Under the pieces are notes generated by a model. That model was given only the letters and a program-made list of their open reading frames with translations, had not been told where the DNA came from and ran no database searches. Of a stretch of DNA of 64,000 nt, positions 53,125 through 62,779 are shown piece after piece. Within the stretch, counting starts at the first letter, position 1, and every line of letters begins with the position of its first letter. Source of the DNA: JASGTU01 sp963821815 (lineage in GTDB: Bacteria > Chloroflexota > Anaerolineae > Caldilineales > Caldilineaceae); assembly GCA_963821815.1 (NCBI GenBank), contig CAWGFG010000006.1, forward strand, positions 1,736,001 through 1,800,000. The letters are read 5' to 3'. Both the position numbers and the translations under genes were made by a program.

Positions 53125-53156
53125 AAAAAAGGCGACCGGTAATTTCACAGGCCGCC
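53125..53156 (-). terminator. intrinsic terminator after the first SH3/glycosidase gene
   Basis: Minus strand GGCGGCC-loop-GGTCGCC stem (one G-T pair) followed by TTTTTT (53130-53125). Confidence 0.85.
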
Positions 53157-53198
53157 CGTTGTCATTCGGTAATTGCAACTCAGGTTCGATCGAAACGC

Positions 53199-54881
53199 TT
53201 AATTCGGATCGTACTTGCAGCGCTGTCCTTCAAGCCCGTTGAAGTAGATGCACAACTCCACATACGCGTTGCGGAACTTCAGCTCGTCGATCTGGCTCGG
53301 CTCCAGAATCGCCCACCAGTACTGCTCCTCATCCTGCGGATTGCCGTCTGCCAGCCAGTCGATGTTTGGCATGGTCAGCAGGCTCATAAGGCCGATCCAC
53401 GGCTGCCAGTTCGCCGCCGCCCACTCGTACGCGCCTTTCAGATAGGCTGCCTGCACAGCCGCGTCAATACCGGCGTCCGCACCGTGCCACTTATAGCTGG
53501 CATTCACCGGATCAAAGGTCCAGCCGAACTCTAGCAGTACGATCTTCTTGTCGGAATCGCCATACTTCACCATGATATTGCGGATGTCTTCTACATGTCG
53601 GAACGCGAAGAAGCGGTACCCGCCGTAGCGCTGCTCAGAAGCTGCTGTAGCCGGATCGAGCTCAGGCGGGGCTGCGAAACCAGCACCGTGCACGCCAAGC
53701 ATGTCGAAGTAGCCGTCGCTGTTGCCGCCCATAGCCTGATACATGCCATCGTAAAAGATGTCGTCCGGCATGGCTACATCATTGTTGTCGCCCGTGGGAG
53801 CCATGCCTGCACTGATGACGATCGCATTGGGGTTGCCGCGCTTAATGGCGGCGTACGCCTTGCTCAGGAACTCCGCGTACTGTGCCGGGTTCGGGCGATT
53901 GCCGCCCCATTCACGGGCCAGATTCGGTTCGTTCCACACCTGGAAAGCCTGGATACAGCCAACTGCCTGTGGCGTACAGTTGTAGCGAGAAGCCAGTGCA
54001 TAGGCATACTCGGCAAAAGCATCTGCATTGCCTGGCGGTTGTCCTGCCCAGAAATTGTTGAGGTCCGGATCGCTGCTCAACCGAGCCAATAGCTTCAGGT
54101 CAGCGTCTGCTGCCTGCTGCACGACACGATCCGCAATCGACCAGTCATACTGGTTCCTGCCCGCGCCCTCTATTGTCTCCCATGCGAACGCCTGCTTAAC
54201 CCAATTGAAGCCAGCCTCGTCCATCAAACGCAAGTCACGCTGGGCGATCTCTTCTCGCCACCAGAGGAAAGCCTGCGCGCCGTAGTCCGGGCTGGACATG
54301 GTCGCAGGCAGATAGTTGCCGCCGGTTTGCGCCGGTGCAGAGGTTGGTTGTGCGGCTACAGGCTCGGATGGTTGTACGGGTTCGGCGTTAGTATCAGCCA
54401 TCTGCTCTTCGGACAGGATCACGAAATCCGCAGCCACCCAGCCCAGCGCACCGTCATTGCCTGAAAGCTGGACCCACTGTCCGTCATCGCTTTGGCTGAG
54501 CACATCATATCGGGCGCCCTGTTCCACCGTTGTTACAATGGCGCCCGCCTCGCTCGGCTCACTGCGGACATTCAGTAAGCTCGCGTCGATCTGCGCGACG
54601 GTCTTAACTGAGGGAGCTGTGGGTTCCGGCTCTGTCGCTTGCGATTGGCCACCCCCACCCATCGGTTGCTGCGCACCGGACTGAGACGGCTGGTTCGATA
54701 CGTCGCCGGTAGCCGGCACTGGCGTCTCCGTAGGCTGTGCCACGGCAGCGCCGTCTGGAATCGGTGTTTTGGTAGGCGTGGGCGTCGGTTCGTCCTTTGC
54801 CCGCCCACATCCAGCCAGTAGCAAAACGATCAACAGCAGCATGCCAGCCAATATTCTTCTACGATGACCACGATTGTTCAT
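53199..54881 (-). CDS. SH3-domain lipoprotein with clan-A glycosidase-like domain
   Basis: A 560-residue secreted lipoprotein: signal and lipobox 'LLLIVLLLAGCG' near the N-terminus, a Thr/Pro linker, a bacterial SH3 domain (about 97-157, 'LLNVRSEPSEAGAIVTTVEQ'), a second linker, then a (beta/alpha)8 barrel from about 198. The barrel has the GH-A acid/base Glu318 in 'VWNEPNLAREW' and the nucleophile Glu451 in 'IVLLEFGW'. Likely a retaining glycoside hydrolase on the cell surface with SH3 binding cell wall; specificity unknown. Start ATG 54881 has CGGAG upstream. Member of a three-gene paralogous cluster; this copy differs most from the other two. Confidence 0.85.
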   Translation of the reverse strand: MNNRGHRRRILAGMLLLIVLLLAGCGRAKDEPTPTPTKTPIPDGAAVAQPTETPVPATGDVSNQPSQSGAQQPMGGGGQSQATEPEPTAPSVKTVAQIDASLLNVRSEPSEAGAIVTTVEQGARYDVLSQSDDGQWVQLSGNDGALGWVAADFVILSEEQMADTNAEPVQPSEPVAAQPTSAPAQTGGNYLPATMSSPDYGAQAFLWWREEIAQRDLRLMDEAGFNWVKQAFAWETIEGAGRNQYDWSIADRVVQQAADADLKLLARLSSDPDLNNFWAGQPPGNADAFAEYAYALASRYNCTPQAVGCIQAFQVWNEPNLAREWGGNRPNPAQYAEFLSKAYAAIKRGNPNAIVISAGMAPTGDNNDVAMPDDIFYDGMYQAMGGNSDGYFDMLGVHGAGFAAPPELDPATAASEQRYGGYRFFAFRHVEDIRNIMVKYGDSDKKIVLLEFGWTFDPVNASYKWHGADAGIDAAVQAAYLKGAYEWAAANWQPWIGLMSLLTMPNIDWLADGNPQDEEQYWWAILEPSQIDELKFRNAYVELCIYFNGLEGQRCKYDPN

Positions 54882-54940
54882 GCAAGCAACTCCGTCTTTA
54901 TTTTTCATGCCCTATTGTAGAGCGACAACTCATTTGAACG

Positions 54941-57211
54941 TTATTTCGGCATCGCCTTCAGTGCATCGTATACGGGCAGCGGGCTATAGTCGTTGCGTAC
55001 GATGCCCCATTGCGCCTTCTCAGTGCCATCTGCCACCACACGGAAGTTCAGATTCCATAGGAACGCTGGCCCGACCCATCCCCAGCTTTTCATCGCCTGA
55101 TATGCTTGCACCGTCCACGCGGCCTGTTCATCATATGAGTTGTCCTCGGCATACATATAATTGGGGTTCATGGCGCCGCCGGCAGCCCAACCGAACTCCG
55201 TGGGCCAAATCTGCTTGCCGGAATCCCCATATACATTCATGATATTGCGATAACCCTCCATGGTGCTCAAAAACGACCAGGAATGGTGCGGCGTATCACA
55301 GGCGCCGTTGAAAATATTGCCGGTCTGCTGAATGGTCGTGCATGCGCTTTCCCATCGCACATCCGCTGGCACGTTATATCCGCTTGGGTGCGCGCCGACG
55401 CCGTCGCAATAGGAAGCGAGTCCGTTCTTGTACATTTCTTCCATATAGGCAAAGTCGTCTCTTGCCAGCGTACCCGCATCGGCTGCCGGCGTCAATGCGC
55501 CGCTGATGACCAGCATCTGCGGGCAGGCGGCCTTGATGCTGGCGTAGGCTGGACGCAACAGGTTCATGTAGTCGGCGGCGTTGAGCGACTTATTGCCCCA
55601 CTCGTAGTGCAGATTCTGCTCATTCCAAATTTCGATGGCCTTAAGCGATGTGCCACAGAATTGGCCCGCCATCGCGCCAACGAAATTGGCATAGCTCTGC
55701 GGGTCAGCCGGAGGTCCGCCGACACTGCTGTCGAAGCCGTCTTCACGCGCCCATGCCGGTGCATTGACAACACTGAAGAGAACGTTGATGTTCCGGTTGC
55801 CCGCCTCGCTGACAATGCCCGCGAGTTCGCCAAAACCGCGTGCCCCTGGCGAGCTCTCGTAGCGGCTCCACTCAACCTGCTGCTTGACCCAGTTGAAACC
55901 CAGATCGCTGACCGAATTCATCGCGGCGCCGGCTTCGCCCGCCAACAGGTGCGCCTGTACGCCGTATCCAAAGCTACCGCCTGTTGTCGGCGACGGAGCT
56001 CCTGCGACAGACGCGGCAACCGCCGACGGTTCAGTAGATTGTGTAGGCGGTTCGGGCAACTCATCCTCCGTCAGTGTGGGCGCGTCATCCAGCGATCCAA
56101 CCACCTCGACCAATTCGGCGTAGAGCCAGACCGGCGTATCTTCACCCGGCGCCAACACCTGCAGCCAGGTGTGCCCAGGGCTGCGCCCGATGATCTCGAA
56201 TTCGCTGCCGGCGCTTGCCGCCATTGCGACACCGTAATTCGTACCGGGGCCTGTGCGCACATTCATACTTTGCGGCTGAGTGATGGCGTACGGCCTGCCG
56301 GGGGGAATTTTCGAACCCGCGCCTTCAGCCTCCGGTTCAGCCGCGTCCTGTTCTGCGGTTCCCAATTCGACCGCCTCAGATTCATCTGATTCATTGGCGA
56401 TGACGGTTGGCGTCGGTTTGATATTCGTTGACTTCTCGACCGGTGCATTTTCCGTTGCAGCACCTGTCTGCGCTTCTTGCTCGTCACCGGGTATGTTGAC
56501 CGCAGTGGGTGTTGGCAGACCCAATGCGCGGGCATAGGTGCGCGGAAAAAGTTGTCCCAGGCTCGACGGCGGTTCGGCGTTGCCGGACTCCGCTTGTATA
56601 GTGGGCGTGACCAACACCTGTGTTGGAACCGCTGTAGCTATTGACTGGACAGTTGGCTTGACGACTGTCAGAACCGTCGTCGGCGTCATCGATGGTTCCG
56701 CGCCTAAATCCAAGATCGGCGCCTCGGAATCCGGCGTTTCAGATGCGTTCGCAAACGCATGGTCCGACTCTACTGTCGGTATCGCGGTCGCCGCGGGTAC
56801 CGATACGACCGTCACCTTCACGATCGGGGTGGCTGTCGGAATCAACAATTCCTGGGCAGAGGGCAGATCGGTGGCGTCGGCAAGCGGTGAAATACTGTCG
56901 AGTGGTCCGTCCAGCGCCACGAATTCGGCTGAAACCCAACCAACCACATCGCCATCTTCAGGCTGCACTTGTAGCCAGAGACCATCAGCCGAAGCATCCA
57001 ACACGGCGATAACCGTTCCCGGCTCCAGCTTCTGCACCAGATCGTAGTCCACGCCTGGGCCAAAACGCATATTCAACCGATCACCGTCGGTTTCGACCGT
57101 GCCGGTTACATTATCGTCTGTCTGCGCCAGTACAAGGGAGCCAGATGTTGTCAACAGCAAGACAAGTCCGGTGAAAAGAATGACAGTAAAAAGGAAGGTT
57201 CTCGTTCGCAT
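54941..57211 (-). CDS. secreted protein with two SH3 domains and clan-A glycosidase-like domain
   Basis: A 756-residue protein with signal peptide (cleaved near 'GSLVLAQ', residue 30), SH3 domain 1 (about 38-100, 'RLNMRFGPGVDYDLVQKLEP'), a 200-residue Thr/Pro/Ala/Glu-rich linker, SH3 domain 2 (about 309-372, 'MNVRTGPGTNYGVAMAASAG') and a GH-A-type barrel from about 412 to 756. Catalytic candidates are Glu531 in 'IEIWNEQNLHYEWGN' and the Glu of 'WPTEFGWAAGG'. Its barrel is about 70 % identical by eye to that of the 1074-residue neighbour, so the pair arose by duplication. Probable surface polysaccharide or peptidoglycan hydrolase; substrate unknown. Confidence 0.88.
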   Translation of the reverse strand: MRTRTFLFTVILFTGLVLLLTTSGSLVLAQTDDNVTGTVETDGDRLNMRFGPGVDYDLVQKLEPGTVIAVLDASADGLWLQVQPEDGDVVGWVSAEFVALDGPLDSISPLADATDLPSAQELLIPTATPIVKVTVVSVPAATAIPTVESDHAFANASETPDSEAPILDLGAEPSMTPTTVLTVVKPTVQSIATAVPTQVLVTPTIQAESGNAEPPSSLGQLFPRTYARALGLPTPTAVNIPGDEQEAQTGAATENAPVEKSTNIKPTPTVIANESDESEAVELGTAEQDAAEPEAEGAGSKIPPGRPYAITQPQSMNVRTGPGTNYGVAMAASAGSEFEIIGRSPGHTWLQVLAPGEDTPVWLYAELVEVVGSLDDAPTLTEDELPEPPTQSTEPSAVAASVAGAPSPTTGGSFGYGVQAHLLAGEAGAAMNSVSDLGFNWVKQQVEWSRYESSPGARGFGELAGIVSEAGNRNINVLFSVVNAPAWAREDGFDSSVGGPPADPQSYANFVGAMAGQFCGTSLKAIEIWNEQNLHYEWGNKSLNAADYMNLLRPAYASIKAACPQMLVISGALTPAADAGTLARDDFAYMEEMYKNGLASYCDGVGAHPSGYNVPADVRWESACTTIQQTGNIFNGACDTPHHSWSFLSTMEGYRNIMNVYGDSGKQIWPTEFGWAAGGAMNPNYMYAEDNSYDEQAAWTVQAYQAMKSWGWVGPAFLWNLNFRVVADGTEKAQWGIVRNDYSPLPVYDALKAMPK

Positions 57212-57300
57212 AATTTCTATTCCAAGAGCTCGGCTCTGGCATTTCTAGTCTATTCGACCGAGGCTAGGCTAGGTTGTGTCGCATGAAATTTGGTGATTGG

Positions 57301-57331
57301 AAGAAAACAGGGCGACTAGCCTGTCGCCCTG
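57301..57331 (-). terminator. intrinsic terminator between glycosidase paralogues
   Basis: Minus strand CAGGGCGAC-AGGCTA-GTCGCCCTG followed by TTTTCTT, 95 bp after the 1074-residue gene. The two paralogues are therefore separate transcription units. Confidence 0.88.
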
Positions 57332-57425
57332 TGCTCAATACTCGTGCGCGTGCCGTGATGCATCCCTCGACCCGCTGAGTGGCTGAGTGTACTACCTGGC
57401 GGCAATACGCATCCGCCTCGTCAGC

Positions 57426-60400
57426 CTATTTCGGCATAGCCGCCAACGCGCTGTAAGCGGGTAGCGGACCCCAGCCGTTATCCACAATACCCCACTGTGC
57501 TTTCTCTGTGCCATCTGAGACAACGCGGAAGTTTAGGTTCCACAGGAATGCCGGTCCAACCCAGCCCCAGTTCCTCATCATCTGATAGGCCTCAACTGTC
57601 CACTCGGCCTGCTCTTCGAAGGAATTGTCGTTTGCATACTGGTAGGCGGGGTTAAATGCGCCGCCAGCAGCCCACCCAAACTCGGTAGGCCAGACCTTCT
57701 TATCGGACGCGCCGTACACATTCATAATATTGCGGTAGCCTTCCATTGTGCTGCGAAAGCTCCAGGAATGGTGGGGCGAGTCACAGGCGCCGTTAAAGCT
57801 GTTGCCTGTGACCTGAATGGTGGCGCACGCTTCCTCGAACGTTACGTTAGGCGGCACATTATACCCGCTTGGATGGGCGCCAACGCCGTCGATGTAATTA
57901 TTCAAGCCAGCCTGGAACATGGCTTCCAAGTACTGGAAGTCATCCACTGCTTTGCCAGGATTGCTGCCTGCTGGAGTTGGCGCCCCGCTGATTACGTACA
58001 TCGAAGGACATGCGCCCTTGATAGACGCATAGGCGGGCGCGATTAAAGCCACATACTCGCCCGCATTCAGTGGTTTGTTGCCCCACTCATAGTGCAGGTT
58101 CTGCTCATTCCACACCTCGATAGCCTTCAGCGAACTGCCACAGTATTTGCCAGCTAGTGCACCGACAAAGTTGGCATAGGTCTGCGGGTTTGCAGGCGGT
58201 CCGCCGACGCTGCTATCGAAGCCGGGTTCGCGAGCCCAACCCGGTGCATTCACAACACTGAAGAGCACGCTGATACCTGCCGCGCCTGCCGCATTGATGA
58301 TACCGTCCAGTGCACCAAAATCGCGTGCGCCTTCACTACCCTCGAACACCTTCCATTCGACTTGCTGCTTGACCCAATTGAAGCCCATGCCCTGAACTGA
58401 GCCCATTACCTGACCAGCTTGTTCGTTGTGGACCATATGGGCTTGTACGCCGTATCCGAATGAACCACCACCCGTTGGGGCAGGTGCAGAAACGGCCGCG
58501 ACCGGTGAACCACCGCCAGAAGGTGCCGCCTGAGCTACCGGCGGCTCCGGAAGGTCCGTAATGACTGCGACATCATTGGCTTCGCCGCTAGCATTGACCA
58601 ACTGCCCAATGACCCACGCCTGTTGACCGTCAAAGTCGATCTGCCACCAATCATTCGCTTCATTCTTGCCAACAACATTATAGGTTTGACCAGGTGATAT
58701 CTGTCCTAGCACCGTATATGCTGTGCTCGGTCCCTCGCGCACGTTGATAATCTGACCGCTGTTCAGCGTCGCACCGGAGAGTGCAGTGCTGGCAGCAGCA
58801 ATGGCCATGTCGCTCGGCGTCTCTCCTTCAGCGCTCACAACGACGTCAGCTTCTGCTGCGCTCGCCTCCACAGGCGGCGCGATTGCGTCCAGCACCAGTT
58901 TGGCTGCAGGGGCTACGGCCAGCGCTTGACCGCTGCTGTTCAGGATCTGCGTCTCGACGCGCACTTCACTTGTTGCAGGCGGCTGCATGACAACATCTGG
59001 GCTATCAATGGGGCGCACTTCTTGGCTAATGACGTTGTTGTCTTTGTCGTAGACCGTGTAGGCAACGGATAATTGGCTGAGGATGCCGCCTAGGTCGCCG
59101 CCCTGCTGGAACTGCAGCAGTACATTCCATACGTTAGGGTCGACACTGTTGATGTCCAGGGTATCCAGCGTGACGTCGCGAACGTTATATTGGCTCAAGG
59201 TCTGGAGCTTACGTCCGATGCTGCCGGCAGTTTCCAGATAGACAGTACGTTCGAAGCCCTGATCATCTGTATACGTATAGGTATACATGCCGATATTGTC
59301 GTCCCAGACGATAGATGCGAGCACGCGTGGATTGTCCAGCGACAACGAAATATTCTGATTTGCGTCCTCACTATTGGCTACCTGTGATAGCAACGGTTTG
59401 AGCGCATCCTGATAACTAACCGGGAGCAGATATGTGCCCGCCCGCTCAACTGAATACGCTGGTAAGTCGATTTGGATCTTGCGACGTTCAACTTCATCCG
59501 TAGCGTACTCCAGCAGCGTTTCCATCTTACCGCCTGGCGCATACGCTGCGGGGTCGACAGGAGCTGGAATGATCAATTTGTCAACCACTTCGCCGAGACC
59601 GGACCAGTCGAAGCCCAACGTGTCCCATTTTTCGGCAGAGACCTGCGTCGGTGCTTCAACTCGGACACCAAGTGTCTTGCCGCGATCGTGAAGTCGCTCT
59701 GCCATTCGAGACACGAGGAACACATAGTCGGCTCTGGCGCTTGGAATTGCGTCAATGCCGCGATAGTCCAAGATCACGCCAGGATAGCCGTTGGCGTCCA
59801 GCGTCTGTTCGATGGCGACTAGTTGATTCTCCTGCAGACCGGGATCGATCAGCAGGTTATTGATCAAATCAGTGCGCACAACATCTTGATCCCAGTTGCG
59901 AACAACCGGAACCGTGTTGCCATTGTTAACGGGCGCTTCACCTTCCAGCGCGCCATCGCCGCGCAGCATCAGCCCGGAAATGGCTTCTGTCGCGACATAG
60001 GCGTTCTCCGGAAGCGCCTCGCCAGCTTCCAACTCAGCAGTTACGGCTGGAACCGCCGGTACGGTCTGCATCACCATAAATGACGACGGAGCGAAATCGA
60101 GTTGCGATTCAATTATCTCATCTTGAATGAGTACTTTACTAGGCAAATGCACCCATTCGCTGTTGTTCCAAGAGTAGAGTCCCAACGTTTCGTAGGGCAA
60201 ACTATCATTGGGAATAGGTACTGATAGAACGACTTGTGTGGGATCCGATCCCGATACACCCAGTTCATAATATGGACTCTTAGGAATGAGGTAGTCGGGA
60301 AGATTACTGGCTGCTTCGTAGGCGTCTTTCCCTGCTTGACCTTCGATGAATTCCGGTCGAGGTGCGCTTGTTAGTGAGGCTCGCAGGCTGGATTCTAGCC

Positions 60401-60650
60401 CTTCAGGCGGGAAGTTGACGATTGTGCCGTCCGCTTCTGTAATCGCGCCGCCGCCTGCGCTGATACGCATGTTGCTGACGCTGTTGAGTCTGTCCAGTAA
60501 ACGAACGGGCGGCAGCAGAAGCGCCAACACGACCAGAATGGGCAAAATAATGAATGTGACGATCCAGGCGCCTGGTCCTTCAACAAACTTGGCAATACCT
60601 CTCGATGAAGAATTACCGGTGGGCTGCGTTCCATATCGCGTCGTTTGCAT
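57426..60650 (-). CDS. large membrane-anchored protein: GH18-like region, SH3 and clan-A glycosidase-like domain
   Basis: A 1074-residue protein. A cytoplasmic tail and one membrane helix (about 27-49, 'WIVTFIILPILVVLALLLPP') anchor it; the rest should be outside. About 245-440 looks like a GH18-type barrel ('GYPGVILDYRGIDAIPSARA', as in DxxDxDxE proteins with changed residues), possibly catalytically altered. Then beta-rich sequence, an SH3 domain (about 640-700, 'INVREGPSTAYTVLGQISPG') and the C-terminal GH-A barrel (about 735-1074) with 'IEVWNEQNLHYEWGN' and 'WPTEFGWAAGG'. A spore-cortex-hydrolase-like or cell-wall-remodelling role is possible. SD AAGGAG precedes the ATG. Confidence 0.85.
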   Translation of the reverse strand: MQTTRYGTQPTGNSSSRGIAKFVEGPGAWIVTFIILPILVVLALLLPPVRLLDRLNSVSNMRISAGGGAITEADGTIVNFPPEGLESSLRASLTSAPRPEFIEGQAGKDAYEAASNLPDYLIPKSPYYELGVSGSDPTQVVLSVPIPNDSLPYETLGLYSWNNSEWVHLPSKVLIQDEIIESQLDFAPSSFMVMQTVPAVPAVTAELEAGEALPENAYVATEAISGLMLRGDGALEGEAPVNNGNTVPVVRNWDQDVVRTDLINNLLIDPGLQENQLVAIEQTLDANGYPGVILDYRGIDAIPSARADYVFLVSRMAERLHDRGKTLGVRVEAPTQVSAEKWDTLGFDWSGLGEVVDKLIIPAPVDPAAYAPGGKMETLLEYATDEVERRKIQIDLPAYSVERAGTYLLPVSYQDALKPLLSQVANSEDANQNISLSLDNPRVLASIVWDDNIGMYTYTYTDDQGFERTVYLETAGSIGRKLQTLSQYNVRDVTLDTLDINSVDPNVWNVLLQFQQGGDLGGILSQLSVAYTVYDKDNNVISQEVRPIDSPDVVMQPPATSEVRVETQILNSSGQALAVAPAAKLVLDAIAPPVEASAAEADVVVSAEGETPSDMAIAAASTALSGATLNSGQIINVREGPSTAYTVLGQISPGQTYNVVGKNEANDWWQIDFDGQQAWVIGQLVNASGEANDVAVITDLPEPPVAQAAPSGGGSPVAAVSAPAPTGGGSFGYGVQAHMVHNEQAGQVMGSVQGMGFNWVKQQVEWKVFEGSEGARDFGALDGIINAAGAAGISVLFSVVNAPGWAREPGFDSSVGGPPANPQTYANFVGALAGKYCGSSLKAIEVWNEQNLHYEWGNKPLNAGEYVALIAPAYASIKGACPSMYVISGAPTPAGSNPGKAVDDFQYLEAMFQAGLNNYIDGVGAHPSGYNVPPNVTFEEACATIQVTGNSFNGACDSPHHSWSFRSTMEGYRNIMNVYGASDKKVWPTEFGWAAGGAFNPAYQYANDNSFEEQAEWTVEAYQMMRNWGWVGPAFLWNLNFRVVSDGTEKAQWGIVDNGWGPLPAYSALAAMPK

Positions 60651-60741
60651 AGAACATCATCTCCTTAAAGCGCGTCAAAACGGCGCGCTCACCGTTTTCG
60701 CGACGCCGCCCAGACAGTCACATGTCTTGACGGCTCAGTTT

Positions 60742-60769
60742 ATGATAGCATATCGATATGTCGCCGCAA
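60742..60769 (-). promoter_or_regulatory. promoter of the 1074-residue gene
   Basis: Minus strand TTGCGG (60769-60764), 16-bp spacer, TATCAT (60747-60742), about 92 bp before the ATG. Confidence 0.45.
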
Positions 60770-60933
60770 AATATAGAGCGAAATATCTTGGAAGCATACG
60801 CGAGTTCCGGTGTATAACGAGGGTAGTCTGCACCGAGTTCCTGCTACAAATACATACGCAGCCAAATTCGGTTCGGTTACGCCTCTACGCGCTGCCGTGC
60901 ACCAATAATTCCTATTCACCTTCGACTGCGTGC

Positions 60934-60939
60934 TATACT
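60934..60939 (+). promoter_or_regulatory. -10 box adjacent to start codon
   Basis: TATACT ends seven bases before ATG 60947; no convincing -35. It suggests a leaderless mRNA for the next gene. Confidence 0.45.
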
Positions 60940-60946
60940 CTGGCAC

Positions 60947-62275
60947 ATGGAAATCGACTTGTCTGAAAGCGTATCCCAACGACGACCTCGCACATGGATT
61001 GAGGTGACACTATTGGCTGGTTTCATCTTCAGCCTAGTCGTCGGCGTCGGAGCGCTCATTCTGCTGATTCTATCCAGGTCGGCAGGCAGTGCCGAAGGTT
61101 CCTCGTCGGTCTTCGATGCGGTCGAACCTGACATCATTATACAACAACTTGCGCTTTCACAACTTGCAGGCGATCCGGGACTAGCCCTGGCCTATCAGGC
61201 AGCCAATGCCGGTGAACTAGACACCGCATCAGCCATTGCTCTGACTGAAACGGATCTGTCCGCTGCGGATAGACTATTGCTACTGATGCATTTGGCCAGT
61301 GACTATCAGGACACAGAAGATACAGGGCATACTCTCTTCCTCCTGAAGCTAGCACAGTCGGTCGCCATTATCGATCCGTCCATCGAGCCAATAATGCGGA
61401 TCAACTCGTTGACACAGATCGCTCAAGCCTATATGGACGCAGAGGAACTAGCGTACGCGTCTGAAGTCGTTGGTCAGGCTGCCTTGGTCGCCAAGCAGAC
61501 GCCAAACCTGCTGCCGACTCATCGGAGTCAAGCATACGAGGAACTGCGCAAGCTGGCTGTGGCGATCGACGACAGACCGCTATCGCAGAAGCTATCAGAG
61601 CTTGCACGCAATCCTTATCAAGAAGCGAATGGTTATTTGATCGAACCGAAGCTGGCAAATATTCAACCGCTCATGACATACAGCGATGAAGTCGTTGCGG
61701 CTATTCAACGACGACAGGGCGCCGCTCGACAGCTGGCGGAGCGCATCGAACTCACCGGTGGTCAGGATATCGAACCGGAGATTCAGGAGCTACGGCAGGC
61801 GCTTATCGCAGAAGCCCAACTGCGTAACGGCTATTATCGAGACCGGCTCAGCCAAGGGCTGACGTTGGCAGATCAGTATGCACTGCTGCTGGATCGGCGC
61901 AACTGGTCCGCGTTGAAATTGCGCGTTGCTGCACAAGGCTTTGGCCTATCGCTGGTTCCGGACTGGGAGTCAGGTCGCGGCTTGATTGAGGATGAACTTG
62001 CCGCAGATACAGCGAACTTGAATCTGGTGTCTGAAGCAATATCGGCAGAATCGGCTGACCCCGTAGCGCAACAGGCGCTAAAAACTGAATCACTATTGTG
62101 GCTCGCACTACAGTCCGAGCTCGGTTTCTATCCAAATTCTCCGACAGCCGACCTAAATATGCGTGTGCAAGATGCACAGACGGAATTGGCCAGGTTAGGA
62201 CACCCATTAGCGCTGCCCGTAGCGTACGATGAGACGAGTCAACCCGCGGGCTATCGCATCATGGCAACCCCGTAA
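60947..62275 (+). CDS. hypothetical membrane-anchored helical protein
   Basis: A 442-residue protein with one membrane helix (about 22-44, 'FIFSLVVGVGALILLILSRS') and then almost entirely alpha-helical sequence with TPR-like spacing of small and acidic residues ('LIAEAQLRNGYYRDRLSQGL', 'AAFALTETDLSA'-type repeats are not regular enough to count). No catalytic motif or named family recognised. The -10 box lies seven bases before the ATG and no ribosome binding site is visible. It stands alone, divergent from the glycosidase cluster, and could be a scaffold for an envelope complex. Confidence 0.65.
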   Translation: MEIDLSESVSQRRPRTWIEVTLLAGFIFSLVVGVGALILLILSRSAGSAEGSSSVFDAVEPDIIIQQLALSQLAGDPGLALAYQAANAGELDTASAIALTETDLSAADRLLLLMHLASDYQDTEDTGHTLFLLKLAQSVAIIDPSIEPIMRINSLTQIAQAYMDAEELAYASEVVGQAALVAKQTPNLLPTHRSQAYEELRKLAVAIDDRPLSQKLSELARNPYQEANGYLIEPKLANIQPLMTYSDEVVAAIQRRQGAARQLAERIELTGGQDIEPEIQELRQALIAEAQLRNGYYRDRLSQGLTLADQYALLLDRRNWSALKLRVAAQGFGLSLVPDWESGRGLIEDELAADTANLNLVSEAISAESADPVAQQALKTESLLWLALQSELGFYPNSPTADLNMRVQDAQTELARLGHPLALPVAYDETSQPAGYRIMATP

Positions 62276-62361
62276 CAACACCGTCCTCTCGAGGGAAATT
62301 TGGGCCGTCTCACTTGCCGTTAACTGTGGCCCTATCGTACTAGTGCATTTATAGAATTTGT
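62276..62361. other. intergenic, no gene recognised
   Basis: Short region between the helical protein and the promoter at 62362; no structure noted beyond A/T-rich sequence. Confidence 0.4.
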
Positions 62362-62390
62362 TTGACAACCACGTGCCAACACACTATACT
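62362..62390 (+). promoter_or_regulatory. consensus promoter of a candidate small RNA
   Basis: TTGACA (62362-62367), exactly 17-bp spacer, TATACT (62385-62390). TTAAC repeats 11 bp apart lie across the start region (62394 and 62405), resembling the half-sites before pstS. Confidence 0.75.
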
Positions 62391-62396
62391 GTTGTT

Positions 62397-62602
62397 AACG
62401 CTGAATTAACACATTACCGTAGATTTCGGATCATTCTGTTAATACGGCACGACGACCTAATCGTTAGTACAAACTGGATCAACAGAATGGCACTCTGAAG
62501 CATTAGTTGAGGCAACTATTGGTGATTCAGAAACTCCCTGACGAACCGAAAAACCTATTCATTTTCCACTCAGGTATGCGCTTGCGCCTGAGTGTTTTCT
62601 TT
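62397..62602 (+). ncRNA. candidate structured non-coding RNA, about 205 nt
   Basis: Predicted from its promoter, folding and terminator, with no coding frame. CATTCTGTT (62432-62440) pairs perfectly with AACAGAATG (62481-62489); TCTGAA/TTCAGA (62494-62499, 62526-62531) encloses TAGTTG-AGG-CAACTA (62504-62518); the terminator stem CACTCAGG/CCTGAGTG (62567-62594) is followed by TTTTCTTTT. I recognise no Rfam family: not tRNA, tmRNA, SRP, RNase P or an evident 6S RNA. Alternatives are a leader or attenuator for the SWIM gene 178 bp downstream. Confidence 0.65.
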
Positions 62603-62779
62603 TGTGACCGGTTATTGAGCACTATACAGAACGAGTAGTTCATCACTGCTAGAACCGTCGCATCTTCGATAACATCGTAGAATTTCGTCATCGAACAGAC
62701 AGACGATCAGTACCAACTAGTATTCCGCCTTTCGGTCATATATGGCGTCTCACCGACGCACAGTAGAAAGGACTTACTC

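Noticed and set aside
55283..56389. 368-codon open frame opposite the 756-residue glycosidase
   Set aside because: Antisense shadow caused by codon bias; no domain or start signal.
62397..62602. Assignment of the small RNA as 6S, SRP RNA or tmRNA
   Set aside because: It lacks the SRP GGAAG/GCA loop, any tRNA-like end and an evident 6S-type long closing stem.
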